Below, in pieces: positions 12,250-23,110 of a stretch of DNA of 64,000 bases. Made by a program: the position numbers and the translations under genes. Source of the DNA: Eleusine coracana subsp. coracana (Eukaryota; Streptophyta; Magnoliopsida; Poales; Poaceae); NCBI GenBank assembly GCA_032690845.1, contig CM064429.1, forward strand, positions 18,123,013 to 18,187,012, given 5' to 3'. Position 1 is the stretch's first letter; each line of letters opens with the position of its first letter. A model generated the notes under the pieces. That model had not been told where the DNA came from, ran no database searches, and was given only the letters and a program-made list of their open reading frames with translations.

Positions 12250-15233
12250 TTGAAAAATAAAGGCCCTGAAATTCAGCAACCTCTTAATTCTGATTCTACA
12301 CCTAGTAATGTTAATGATTCTTCAAGTTCTAAGGGTGCTGGAATTAAATTACAAGGTCGTTCATGTCTTGCCACAAAATCTGAGCTTGCTGAAATTTCTG
12401 CTGATGATATTTGCTATGCTTTGATATGCAAACAAGCTTTGTTTTCGCTTGGTGATATTGCTTCCAGTGCTTTGCCTCCTGCTGTCACTAACCTTTTGCA
12501 GGAGTATGAGGATGTTTTCCCAGCTGAGATACCCCCGGGATTGCCACCTTTGAGAGGGATTGAGCATCAAATTGATTTGATTCCTGGTGCTACTTTGCCA
12601 AACCGTGCTGCTTATAGGACCAACCCTAAGGAGACTAAGGAGATACAACGACAAGTCCAAGACCTTTTGGATCATGGGTATGTTCATCAATCACTTAGTC
12701 CTTGTGTTGTTCCTGTACTTTTGATTCCCAAGAAAGATGTTTTTTGGCGTATGTGTGTAGATTGTAGAGCCATTAATAATATTACTATTAGGTATCGTCA
12801 TCCTATTCCTAGGCTAGACAACATGCTTGATGAGTTATGTGGTGCTATAATTTTCACTAAAATTTATTTGCATAGTGGCTACCATCAAATTAGAATGAAA
12901 CTTGGGGATGAATGGAAAACAGCTTTCAAAACCAAATTCGGGTTGTATGAGTGGTTAGTAATGCCTTTTGGTTTAACTAATGCACCTAGTACTTTCATGC
13001 GTTTGATGAATGAGGTTTTAAGACCTTTTATTGGCAAACTTATGGTTGTTTACATTGATGATATCTTGATTTATAGAAAATCCATTGATGATCATATGAT
13101 TCATTTGCGTGCTGTTTTTGATGCTTTGTGAGTTGCACGTTTATTTGGTAACCTTGAGAAGTGCACCTTTTGCACGGATCGAGTCTCTTTTCTTGGCTAG
13201 GTTGTGACTCCACAGGGAATTGAGGTGGATGAGGCAAAGATTGAAACCATAAAGAGCTAGCCTGTACCAAAAACTATCACATAGGTGAGGAGTTTTCTTG
13301 GTCTTGCAGTTTTCTACCGCCGCTTTGTCAAAGATTTCAGCACCATTGCTACACCATTGCATGAGTTGACAAAGAAGGGCGTTGACTTCCATTGGGGTAA
13401 GGTACATCATGAGTCTTTTGATGCTTTGAAGGACAAACTTGCACAAGCATCATTGCTGCAATTACCCAATTTTGATAAGACTTTTGAGCTTGAATGTGAT
13501 GCTAGTGATATAGGCATTGGAGGTGTTTTGATGCAAGATGGTAAACCTGTTGCATACTTTAGTGAGGAAATTACTGGTCCTATTTTGAATTATTCCACGT
13601 ATGATAAGGAATTATATGCACTTATACATTCTTTAGAGATGTGGCGTCATTATTTGTTGCCCAAAGAATTTGTTATTCATTCTGATCATGAATCACTTAA
13701 GTATATTCGTTCTCAATGCAATTTGAACCGTAGACATGCTAAATGGGTTGAGTTTATTGAGTCTTTTCCTTATATTATTAAACATAAGAAAGGGAAGGAT
13801 AATGTGATTACTGATGCTTTATCTAGGCGATATACTTTGTTGTCTCAACTTGATTTGAGAATTTTTGTACTTGAGGCAATTAAAGAACAATATGTTGCTG
13901 ATGTTGATTTTAAAGATGTATTGTTGCACTGTAAAGAAGGTCGTGCTTGGAACAAATTTGTGTTGAATGATGGTTTCTTATTTAGAGCTAACCGCCTATG
14001 CATTCCAGTTGGTTTCGTTTATCTTTTATTGTTGCAGGAGGCGCATGGAGGTGGATTGATGGGTTATTTTGGTGCTAAGAAGACGGAGGATATTTTGGCC
14101 TCACACTTCTTTTGGCCAAGGATGAGGAAAGATGTTGAACGTTTTGTTGCTCGCTGCACTACATGTCAAAAAGCTAAGTCTCGCTTGAATCCACATGGTT
14201 TATATATGCCACTTCCTGTTTCTTCTATTCCTTGGGTGGATATTTCTATGAACTTTGTTTTAGTACTGCCTAGGACTAAGAGGGGGAGCGATAGCATTTT
14301 TCTACAACTTGTCATCCACAAACTGATGTACAAACTGAGATTGTGAACCGCACTTTGGGCACTATGTTAAGAGCTATTTTGAAGAAAAAGTTGAAGCAAT
14401 GGGAAGAATGCTTGCCTCATGTTGAGTTTGCTTATAATCGGGCAACACATTCTACTACCAAGGTAAGTCCCTTCAAGGTAGTGTATGGTTTTGATGCCCG
14501 TACTCCACTTGATATACTTCCTCTACCTATTAATGAGAGAGTTCATATTGATGCTAAGGAGCATGCTGAATTTATTTTACAAATGCATGAGACCACTAGA
14601 CTTAGCATTGAAAAGATGAATGAAAAGTATAAAATTGCTGGTAGTAAAGGTAGAAAGGAAGTAAAGCTTGATGTAGGAGATTTAGTGTGGTTACGCTTGA
14701 GGAAGGATAGATTTCTAGAATTGAGAAAGTCTAAACTAATGCTTCGAGCTGATGGTCCATTCAAAATAATGGAGAAGATTAATGATAATGCATACAAACT
14801 TGAGTTGCCTCCCGAGTTCGGGGTTAGTCCTACTTTTAACATTTCAGATTTAAAACCATACTTGGGAGAAGAGGATGAGCTTGAGTCGAGGACGACTCCA
14901 CTTCAAGAAGGGGAGGATGATGAGGACATCACTCCTATGGATACACACAACACTCCTCCAATTCTGGACTTGCAAGGTCCAATGACTAGATCTCATGCAC
15001 GACGACTAAATTTAGAGGTGAGCTCGTTCCTACGTTCTTTGCTATATGTTACTTTTGAGAATGGCTTGCTACCTAATGATTATTTTATGATTAGGAACCA
15101 TGGAGAGAACCAGGAGATGATGGGAGACGGAGTTGGGAATGTGGAGGACCAGCAAGGGCTTGGAAGCCAAGGTGGAGGCGCAATCAAAACCGACTTCGAG
15201 TCTGTTTTAGGGCCCAGGACCAGTCTGCACTAA
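12250..15233 (+). pseudogene. pol of the inner Gypsy element (RT, RNase H, damaged integrase)
   Basis: The reverse transcriptase is recognised by RMCVDCRAINNITIRYRHP, GYHQIRM, MPFGLTNAPSTF and YIDDILIY (13051-13074). The first catalytic Asp is replaced: the usual KIDL reads KIYL near 12865. Four in-frame stops lie between RT and RNase H (13129, 13198, 13258, 13282). RNase H shows ELECDASD and DHESLKYI. The integrase zinc finger has CTTCQKAK, but its second His reads Tyr (GYFG). The catalytic core is almost wholly deleted near 14305. Reading jumps from RGSDSIF to the CHPQTD region, with a frame change, and the first core Asp reads Asn (SMNFV). The C-terminal part (YNRATHSTTK..., FNISDLKPYLGEEDE) reads on into the 3' LTR to a stop at 15231-15233. 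Cannot make an active polyprotein. Confidence 0.85.
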
Positions 15234-15796
15234 AACGGTCGCTCAGGAAGCATACGGACTCGGATATGGACGTTCTACCTACGCGCAGAAACATAAGGAT
15301 AAGGCCTTTCCAATGCCGCCAGACTCATGTCAAAATTCATCCGGAGTCATCAGGAATCGTCGAAACAAGAGATGGTCCAGAATCTGTGTGGGTGCTGCGT
15401 CACCTATTTTTGGCCTTTGGGCTTTGTATCCAGTTGAGCCCAATTAGGGGCGCGTCCAGAGGGTCTTGCATGACCCTAGGGTCTTCATATACAGCCGCCG
15501 CCGCATCATTAGGGTTTGGGTTTTGCTTAGACCCCAACTTCGTGAGTTTAATCATACATCTGTAATTGTGTTGCATTCTTCGTTGTTCTTGCTTGTGTTC
15601 TTGATTCGCAGGCAGGGATTAGCTTTCTCGACGAGGTTAATCGTCCTTGGACGGTTGATAACCAGAGGAGACGTTGTGCTTCGATTGCGGGGTTCTGAAC
15701 GTGTTGTTTAGAAGCCGGATCGATTTGTGTTTCGCCTTCGACCAAATCAAGATTTACCAGAACATTTCGGAAGATTGGGAACCCTTGTTCACATCA
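14918..15796 (+). repeat. 3' LTR of the inner Gypsy element
   Basis: It starts tgatgaggacatc within the pol frame and ends ttcacatca before the duplication gccat at 15797. The 879 bp are close to the 5' LTR but lack its extra stretch near 9450. Confidence 0.8.
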
Positions 15797-16143
15797 GCCA
15801 TGGCCTCCGCCGAGGCAGCGGCTGGCTACCTGGCACAGCTGCAGAACTCCCACCAGAGGGAGGCAGGTAACCCCTCCCCTGTTCTCCCTAACTTATGCGG
15901 GTTTATTGACTCTATTGCTGGTTCATTGACTTTAGCGGGCTTTGAATAGATCTTGAGTCAAAGTTGGCAACGGCGGAGGGCTCCCTTCGCCGGGAGGTCG
16001 AGGAGAAGGACGCGTTGCGTGACACGGTGGGACGGGCCGCTCAGGAACTTCAAGTGGATCTGCCTCCTAGCGCCGCTCACACCGAGCAGGTCGGGAGCTT
16101 GATGGTAGTGGGTCGTGAGTGGATCAGGCGGGGTGTGCGCTTT
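15797..16143 (+). pseudogene. PF04195-like gene, coiled-coil 3' part
   Basis: This continues the gene broken at 8841. The frame MASAEAAAGYLAQLQNSHQR ends at a donor gt at 15867-15868. An acceptor ag at 15948-15949 opens a further exon with LESKLATAEGSLRREVEEKD and following residues, a heptad-rich coiled coil. The sequence passes into the LTR stub at about 16144, so the natural 3' end is lost. Confidence 0.6.
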
Positions 16144-16276
16144 AGTCGGTACAGAGATCCCCTTCACGGGGGCCACGCTGATGCCACCTTGGCCGTGCTT
16201 CAGTGGACCTATTGTATTGGGTATCGACAGATTTCTAAGCGGTGCCACATAGCACCTCCGGTTTTTACCCCTGACA
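16144..16276 (-). repeat. 5' LTR stub of the Tat-like element
   Basis: It matches 3733-3865 closely, including gagatccccttc, ggccacgctgatgccacctt and the terminal ttacccctgaca. The rest of this LTR is deleted. The duplication aatta follows at 16277-16281. Confidence 0.8.
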
Positions 16277-16281
16277 AATTA

Positions 16282-17289
16282 ACTTGCAGCCACTGACATC
16301 AACACTTCTCCTGATATGGGAGGCATACCCATCTTGCATCTGAATATGTTGCAGAAAATTGCAAAAAAAAAAAATCTTGCTCATTTTTTTCCTAACGTGT
16401 ACAACGCTGGTGGCAAAGTGTATTTACCTTTCTCTTGCAATGGATGTTGATCCTTCCTTATACCCAATTCTTGCAGATCAAGTCGGGACTTCTCACCATC
16501 CTTACATTTACCAGCTAAACCAAGCAAAGTTGCTATCAAGCTCTCGCAAATATTCTTCTCAATGTGCATGATATCTAGATTATGGCGTATCAGCAATGAT
16601 TTCTAGTAAGGAAGTTGAAAAAAAACACTCTTCTTTCTCAAGTTGTGCCACCTAATATCTTCATCTTGTTGCTTCCTCTTCCCTGTGGTAGTCTTTCTAA
16701 AACATACTTGCTCAATACTCTCGTACTGCTGGAAAACTTGTTCACCATTTAGTGGCACTGGAGGCTCCCTCTCTTCAACCTTGTCATTGAAGCTCACCTT
16801 GTTCCTTCGCCACCTATGGCCTGAAGGCAAAAAACAGTGATGCCCCATATAGCAATGCTTTCTACCGTGTTGTAACCACAAGTAATTAGTATCGTTAAAA
16901 TAAGGACCAGCAAACATTCCTTCTGTGCTCCAACCAGATAACATCGCATATGTAGGAAAGTCATTTATTGTCCAAAGTAGAACTGCATGTAGATTAAAAT
17001 TCTTCTTCACTTTTGCATCCCAAGTCACAATTCCTTTAATCCAGAGATCTTTTAGCTCATCGATCAGAGGCTACAAATACACATCAATGCTAATTCCTGG
17101 AGATCTAGTCCCTGGAATGAGCATCGACATCATCCAATAAGACAGTTTCAATCACAACCATGGAGGCAGGTTATAAGGAATTAGGATCACCGACCATGTA
17201 GTGTAATTCACATTCAACATCCCAAATAGATTGAAGCCATTTGATGCAAGTCCCAGCCTAACATTACGTGGATCCAATGGAAAGTCCTT
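16282..17289 (-). pseudogene. CACTA TNP2-type transposase, middle part
   Basis: Read downwards from 17289. The order is DPRNVRLGLASNGFNLFG, then YNLPPWL, SIDVYL and LIDELKDLW. Next come the long frame 16603-17028 (TYAMLSGWSTEG..., CYMGHHCFLP, HRWRR) and, at 16381-16596, LDIMHIEKNICESLIATLLG. The last of these is the Transposase_21 signature. In-frame stops lie near 17158, 17068 and elsewhere. It is bounded above by the TRIM (17290) and below by the Tat-like insertion. TNP2 cuts and moves CACTA elements by their terminal repeats; this copy is not functional. Confidence 0.85.
17285..17289. repeat. Target-site duplication, left, of the TRIM
   Basis: tcctt at 17285-17289 equals tcctt at 18121-18125, a perfect pair. 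Confidence 0.9.
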
Positions 17290-17572
17290 TATAATGTCCT
17301 GCCCCTTCGAGGTCGGGCCCGCTTACACCTGGCAGCTCTCTAGAACCTCAAGACTGCCCTCATAGACCAACATGAGTCTTTTATGCGAACTTTGTCCTCA
17401 CTCGTGCGCACCCAGGATGAAATTCCTAGTCGGTCACCCATCCCTAAATTGCTCCAGGCCAAGCACGCTTAACCTTAAAGTTCTTTGGAGATAAGATTCC
17501 GGAAAAGAAGTTGCAACTTGTTGGTATGAGTATTCTATCAATCCTATTAAAACCTTGGGCTAAGATGTTACA
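17290..17572 (-). repeat. TRIM 3' LTR
   Basis: 283 bp, nearly identical to 17840-18120. On the minus strand it begins tgtaacatct. Confidence 0.9.
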
Positions 17573-17824
17573 CTCTCACCTCCTTAGAAGAGCGACATCC
17601 TCATCGATCAACACCAAGCCAAGAATGTCCCTTCTTGGCCATGTCCGTGTGCCTAGTGCCAGCACATGTGCCATATTGTGTGACCACTCTTTGGGTCCAC
17701 ACCAGCCATGCACACCATGCCTGCGCATGTGCCATGTTATGTGACCACTCTCTGGGTCCACAATAGATATGCACACCATGCTTGCGCAACTGTGACCCCA
17801 TGGGCCCATGAAACCGTGAAGGTC

Positions 17825-17837
17825 AGCTCTGATACCA
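17825..17837 (-). other. Primer-binding site of the TRIM (initiator tRNA-Met)
   Basis: tggtatcagagct on the minus strand, two bases inside the 5' LTR. Confidence 0.9.
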
Positions 17838-17839
17838 AC

Positions 17840-18120
17840 TGTAATGTCCCGCCCCTCCGAGGTCGGGCCCGCTTACACCTGGCAGCTCTCTAGAACCTCA
17901 AGACTGCCCTCACAGACCAACATGAGTCTTTTCTGTGCACTTTGTCCTCACACATGTGCACCCGCGATGAACTTCCCGGTCGTCACCCATCCCTAAATTG
18001 CTCCAGGCCAAGCACGCTTAACCTCGGTGTTCTTTGGAGATGAGCTTCCGGAAAAGAAGTTGCAACTTGTTGGTATGAGTATTCTATCAATCCTATTAAA
18101 CCTTGGGCCAGGATGTTACA
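17840..18120 (-). repeat. TRIM 5' LTR
   Basis: 281 bp; on the minus strand it begins tgtaacatcc and ends gggacattaca. Confidence 0.9.
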
Positions 18121-18125
18121 TCCTT

Positions 18126-19096
18126 ATACTTGTAAGCTACGTGCTTCCATGCCATTGAGTTGCCTGGGTGCCAAACTTTCCCACCATCTTTATCCAATTC
18201 TTTATCATGCCAACGCATTTGCTTCGATGTGGTCACGCTCATATATAATCTTTGAAGCCGAGGAAGAAGTGGAAAGTGTCTCAGTGTTTTTCGAGGAAAG
18301 AGCTTCTTCTTCTTTACTCCACCATCATGAGTGGCAGCACCCTCTGCATGCCCCTCTGGATCAGCATTTTTCCACCTACTTTCTTCGCATGTCGGACATT
18401 CATGTAGATCCTAGTATTCTCCACGAAACAACACACATTCATTAAGCATGAATGTTCACATAGTCCAGGCCAAGTTCTCGAACTACCTTTCGAGCTTTAT
18501 CCAATGTATCTAGGACATAATGTCCTTCGGGGAGCAAAAGACATATTAACCGAAGGATATGCTCCATGGCATTGTTGCTAATTCCGAACATGCACTTAAT
18601 CTGAAATAGTCTCACAATGAAAGATACTTTTGTAGCCTCCTTACAACCTGGGTACAATTCTTTCTGTGCTTCTTGCATTAATTTGAAAAAAAGACTTTGC
18701 TGAATCATTTGGCTCCTCGGTATTATTGTTGCTTCCACTAATCTCTCCATGTATGGCACTAGAGAGGAAATCATATTTTTAATAGAGGAGCCATCATCAG
18801 CAGCTTGGCCTTCATTAGTAAAATCCTGATAATCATCCACAGCCATAGGCTCAGCAGCATGACGATGAAAATGATGTTTTTGTGTTATGAAATCCTTATG
18901 AAACCCTCTGCTAAGCAGGTGTTGTTCAACCTCAATTTTTGTTCTTAATGCCATGCAGCCACACCTAGTAAATGGACATTTTCAGTCTCTCCATGGAAAG
19001 TGCCCTCAAAGGTGTTTTTAATGAATTCTTCAACTCCGACCTGCCAAGCCTGATCTTTCTGTGGCAACAACATCCAACTCCGATCGTTCCCGGCCG
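18126..19096 (-). pseudogene. CACTA TNP2-type transposase, N-terminal part
   Basis: Read downwards from 19096. NDRSWMLLPQ and GVEEFI belong to the N-terminal transposase-associated domain. Its cysteine motif CPFTRCGCM, near 18950-18980, lies in a different frame from the start, so one frameshift is present. Then come EVEQHLLSRGF and an acidic linker. The frame 18442-18954 includes KMMQE-type and LPEGHYVLDTLDKARKVV segments. Near 18130-18220 are MRWHDKELD and WHPGNSMAWKH, which lead into the middle part beyond the TRIM. The true start is lost, because the LTR at 19097 cuts the coding sequence a few residues before NDRSWM. Confidence 0.8.
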
Positions 19097-19675
19097 TGTC
19101 ACACCCGGTTTTAAGACCAAAACCGAATGCATCTCTATGCATGCCCAGGATCAAGTTTTCACGCACACAGGACAAAAGTGAAGTAACAGTACAACCAATG
19201 TTATTATTATTAATACCTCGAATCATCATTACATAGTCTGAATTACAAGAAGAAAAATTAAAGATAGTGGAAGATTCCATAATGCCACAGGAAGTCAACC
19301 GGGGGGTACACTAGTTGTGCCGATTGGTATGTCCTTTCTCCTACCCCTAGCATGCAGGCTAACTCTAGGTGGTTCTCTTTGGTGTATGTGTATGATTGAT
19401 TCAACAAAGCCTTCACGATAAAAAGCCTTCATGTCGATCAGCACATCCATGCGCCGATCCACACAAACCCACTAGCTTTCATCCTTAATGCTCTCATATG
19501 TGTAATATGTACTTTATGCTAGGATTGATTCTGTAGACGAAGTAGAAGACCCTAACTATGGTTCTCTTGCTGATCCTTGTGGATTCGATATAAAACTTGA
19601 AATACTCTAAGGAAAAAGCTACAATGCATACCATACACTTGCGGTATATAAGTGGGTGTGTAACTATGACCAACA
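19097..19675 (+). repeat. 5' LTR of a non-coding LTR element
   Basis: It starts tgtcacacccggttttaag directly at the break in the CACTA frame and ends near aactatgaccaaca, eight bases before a primer-binding site. The start is supported by the interrupted gene; the end is inferred from the primer-binding site. Confidence 0.6.
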
Positions 19676-19683
19676 AGCTTTTC

Positions 19684-19701
19684 TGGCGCCGTTGCCGGGG
19701 A
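19684..19701 (+). other. Primer-binding site (tRNA-Asp)
   Basis: tggcgccgttgccgggga is fully complementary to the 3' end of plant tRNA-Asp including CCA. Confidence 0.9.
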
Positions 19702-19860
19702 TCGGCAACTCGAACCAAGGGCAATCTATCTAGTTTATCGGACTAATCCTATATCTTTTTGTATTGCACATACCCTGTTTTTCTTGCTTGTGTGTCCATT
19801 AAAAACAAGTAAAAAGCTAGGCACACAACCATCTGAGGAATACAAGAGACATTGCTGCTG

Positions 19861-22800
19861 GTGCCGATCGGCGCAACGCCTATGCAGATCGGCACCACAT
19901 CACTTCATGAAAATGAGGTACGCTCATGTGTCAATTTTTTTAACTAATTCATTGCAAGTATTTTGTCTTGTTCACAGTAATAGATGTTGAGAGAGAAGAT
20001 TGAGGGGTATTTTCCATTAAGAGTAAAGATTTCAGAAGAAAATATTGAAGACATGGTGGATACGTACTTGATTAAGAGTTGATGTTCTGTCTGCAGACTT
20101 CAACAAGATGTGCGTGATTATACAGAGGATTGCAAGGCCTATAGAGTTAATATTATGAAATATCATCAAGTCCAGTTTCCAACGGTTCAAACCTCACCTT
20201 ATTTGGAGCTTTTTACAAGGATTTATGGCCAAAACAAGCGATGCTGCGCCGGCTGTTTGTGCACCTCGCGATGATTGCAACCAATTTGAAGTTTGAAGCA
20301 AATATGGAATTGAGGGACCATATCCACGAGATCTATGGGTTTCCAAAACATTTATAAGACTTCCTTTTGATGATATACACGGACTCAAGTCGTTCCAAAC
20401 AAAGAGTTTGAATATTTGGAAAGTTTGAATTCAATTCGGATTCGTCGCGATACAGCCTAACATACCTTTAGTAAAAAGGTCATATCTCCCTCATACGGAG
20501 TCCGACGAGGATGCATGAATACTTGTTGGAATGATAATTTGATGCCTGACGCAATGGAACAGGTCTCGGCCTCTAATTCACCATGGTCGCGGCTCAGAAG
20601 CATCAACAACGCGCCGGTACAGAAAGAAGACAAAGCAAATTTCTTCAGAACAACACAAAGAGGAGGAGCAAAAGAATTGGAGATCTTTGGATGACAGGCC
20701 TGACTTATACAGTAGGATAATGGAGTTGAGACAGTGCCGATCAGCACCTTAATTGTGCTGATCGGTACAACTTCATATTAATAGGTATCTCTCCGATCTT
20801 TCCAATGGTTTTCCCTCTAGAAGTTGACGATTGAATGTGATGATTGAAGGAAATATAGTGTGGTCGATGATGAAAGCACAACATTGGTTGGACTTTTGTA
20901 CCTTTCACCAACCAAAAATTATACATCATTCACTTGGATATCATGATGTTCTTCATGAAGCAAGTTCAGTTTTTAGATGGTTGATTGGGATAAACAATCA
21001 AGGGAGCCTCTGTTATTCGTTAAGAAGAATCTTCCAACCATCAACTTGATGGATCATTGGGCAGGCATTGAGGAGTTGTATCCACTATACCTCATCATAC
21101 CTCGCTCGTGCAACATTGACCAAGATTCACAAGTCATAGGACAAGCTGACATATACTCCAATGCTTGAAAAGATGAAGTCGTCAAGATTATCCGGAAAGT
21201 GAAGTTAACAACAATGAAGATAGCTTGAGCAATTGTCCCATGAGCAAATAATCTGAAATTGAACAAGATAGAAGACTCAAAAGCATTAGATCATATACAT
21301 ACATTGAGCCATGTGCAACACAATGAAAAAGGGCAACAGGTGAACAACGATGAAGTTTGCATAGTACAAGTCGCATGGACATCTTTGGATCTTACACCAG
21401 GAACCATGGCTTCGCGACACCAAGTTATGTAAGAAGTCTAGCTACATGAATATAATTGAAGCGCTTTTCAGGAGGCAACCTGTGCTTTTGTGTCTTTTTG
21501 TTTGGATTAATTAGTGCAGCTAGGAGGGCAACCTAGAGTTTTTGTGTTTATGTGAGAATTCCCCAACTTAACTTTGTTGCTAGATGGACAATATTGTTTC
21601 TATTCCCACCTTGGGAGTAGTATGTGCATTTAATTGTTTTGGAGGAAGGAAAGAATCGCTCTTACATGAAGGAAATTGAAGGAATTATGGAGAAAAACAA
21701 CCGCTTGTACAATAGGAAGTGTCGGAACAGCAGTACAAGCAGATAAACAAGTTGAAAATCCAAGAACGAAGTTGAAGATAGAGTGTACTGATCGGCACCA
21801 CTGTTTCTGCCGATCGGCACTCTCCTGCTACCCCTATTATTGAGTCTCTCTCAAGCAATTCAACAAAATTTTAAGCATGGGGGAGACACACACTGGACTT
21901 CAATTCATATAAAGGCGGTAACATCTCTTTGCTTCTTCTCTTCTCTATTCTTCTTCTCTTCTTGTTCCTGCGAGTGCCATTTGCCATCAACTTGAGTTTT
22001 TGTTCTCTTTTCTTTTTCTTTTGTGATACCCTTCTTGTTTTGTTCATGCGAAAGGTTATCTGTAATTTGTCACTTAGAGCATAGGATGGACAATGACAAA
22101 TCACAAATAGCTACCTTAGGGTGACCAAATGTGATTACTCTATCTAGGGCAGCATGTTTTGTATGCATCACCATCATTTGCTTGAGCTTTCACTCCAAAT
22201 AATGCAGGATTATGATGAGGATATTTGCTAGAGATATGATGAAAGTTGCTATTGTTGTTGGAACATGCATGTATGATTCATTGCATATAATTGTCCTCTA
22301 CTAAACTTTGAATTTAAACTACAAATAAGCACCAATTCTATTATTCTATTTGCTTAAGTGGAGGGAGACAGATGATTTGATAGAGACCCCATATGATTGA
22401 ATTGTTCTTCATGACAACATGCTTTATTCTCTGAAAAGAAAACTCCAACATAGCTAGTGTACTTGATCATACCTACCAAAGCCAAATATGCTACACTTAT
22501 ATGATAAACCTGTAGTTTTCAACATGTATTTTGGTGAGTTGATTCAAGTTTGTGTTCTTTTGGTATGAGACTTAGAAGCTGGCCATTTTGTTTGCGTATC
22601 TTTCACTTGTTTGCTAGCCCAATTCATATTCAGCATTGCCTATTCTACTCTGGAATGTATGCATATTTCACCGGATATTCCCACCTGTAAACCCATATTT
22701 CTTTTGGTGTTGTCCATTCCTTGTCCACAACCTATGATATGAGTTTCTCGTCGAGCCGTTGCACTATTTCTATAGTTTTATGCACAAATTATCAAGAACT

Positions 22801-22932
22801 CTTGCTCAAGACAAAGATTTTCATCAATAAAGACCTCTAAAGACTCTCTGAAGTGCACAAGATCAATATGACGAGAAGACATGGCAAAATCACAAGCGTG
22901 CCAACCAGCATGATTTCCGTGCCGATCAGCAG
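19861..22932. repeat. Dispersed pairs of a 14-bp palindrome (gtgccgatcggcac)
   Basis: Copies start at 19861 and 19884, 20734 and 20755, 21785 and 21807, plus a single one at 22919, each with zero to three changes. Within pairs the starts are 21-23 bp apart. Confidence 0.8.
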
Positions 22933-23110
22933 GAGCACCCCAAGTTTCAAAAAGTGCTTTGTTGTCTCCAAAAATCAAGTTTATGTGTTTCAGAAGGTGA
23001 AGGAGAAGAAATAAAGGATTTAGCTAGTGTTGTTTATTTTTCCACTTCCTATGCTCGAGGACGGGCATCGTTTAAGCATGGGGGAGATGGATCATTATTC
23101 ACATTCTAAT

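Larger units (their letters stand above)
8842..15796 (+). mobile_element. Ty3/Gypsy retrotransposon, chromovirus-like pol, defective
   Basis: Direct LTRs at 8842-9766 and 14918-15796 enclose gag, protease, reverse transcriptase, RNase H and a shortened integrase in the Ty3/Gypsy order. The pol frame runs about 316 bp into the 3' LTR, a trait known from CRM-type chromoviruses. No chromodomain was seen. Many stops, a frameshift, a changed reverse-transcriptase catalytic residue and an integrase deletion make it inactive. It sits in the coiled-coil part of the PF04195-like gene, and the reading on both sides belongs to that gene. A canonical primer-binding site was not recognised next to the 5' LTR. 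Confidence 0.85.
2444..16276 (-). mobile_element. Tat-like Ty3/Gypsy retrotransposon, internally deleted, with a nested insertion
   Basis: On the minus strand the element starts with tgtcaggggtaaaaacc (right end, 16276) and ends with caccaaca (left end, 2444). The left LTR (2444-3865) is the 3' LTR. A purine-rich tract with ctcgggggct adjoins it on the minus strand, as in the second Tat element of this window. Only about 133 bp of the 5' LTR remain at the right. Primer-binding site, gag and pol are missing, apparently lost in one deletion that joined the antisense gene tail to the LTR stub. What survives inside is a long 3' region with a tandem repeat and an antisense gene of the PF04195-like type, split by the chromovirus-like element 8842-15796. 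The flanking 5-bp duplication and repaired CACTA frame support both outer ends. Confidence 0.75.
17290..18120 (-). mobile_element. TRIM (terminal-repeat retrotransposon in miniature), 831 bp
   Basis: Two direct LTRs (17290-17572 and 17840-18120) enclose only about 267 bp without coding capacity. On the minus strand the inner sequence begins two bases after the LTR with tggtatcagagct, complementary to the 3' end of initiator tRNA-Met. It ends with a purine run (aaggaggtgagag) against the other LTR. The 5-bp duplication is perfect and the transposase frame is continuous across the empty site. Mobilisation would need another element's enzymes. Confidence 0.92.
19097..23110 (+). mobile_element. 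Large non-coding LTR element (LARD-like), 3' LTR not found
   Basis: An LTR and a tRNA-Asp primer-binding site begin the element. Inside there is about 3.4 kb with no recognisable gag or pol and only short shadow frames. Purine-rich tracts aagcatgggggagac (21875) and aagcatgggggagatgg (23077) resemble tracts that precede 3' LTRs in Athila-like elements. No second copy of the LTR and no matching duplication (ggccg expected) were found, so the right end is a guess. Paired 14-bp palindromes recur in the interior. Confidence 0.5.

Noticed and set aside
14800..15233. Chromodomain at the end of the inner Gypsy pol
   Set aside because: After the conserved DLKPYLGEEDE block the sequence shows no chromodomain aromatic pattern.
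17825..17837. Possible tRNA-Met gene fragment
   Set aside because: Only 13 bases complementary to the tRNA 3' end, placed exactly as a primer-binding site; no tRNA body.
17511..17893. Several open frames inside the TRIM
   Set aside because: They overlap on both strands, show no known domain, and lie in a non-coding element defined by its LTRs.
19684..19701. Possible tRNA-Asp gene
   Set aside because: Only the 18 bases of a primer-binding site are present.
19861..22932. CRISPR-like array
   Set aside because: The repeats are palindromic, irregularly dispersed in pairs about 1 kb apart, and lie in a plant element.
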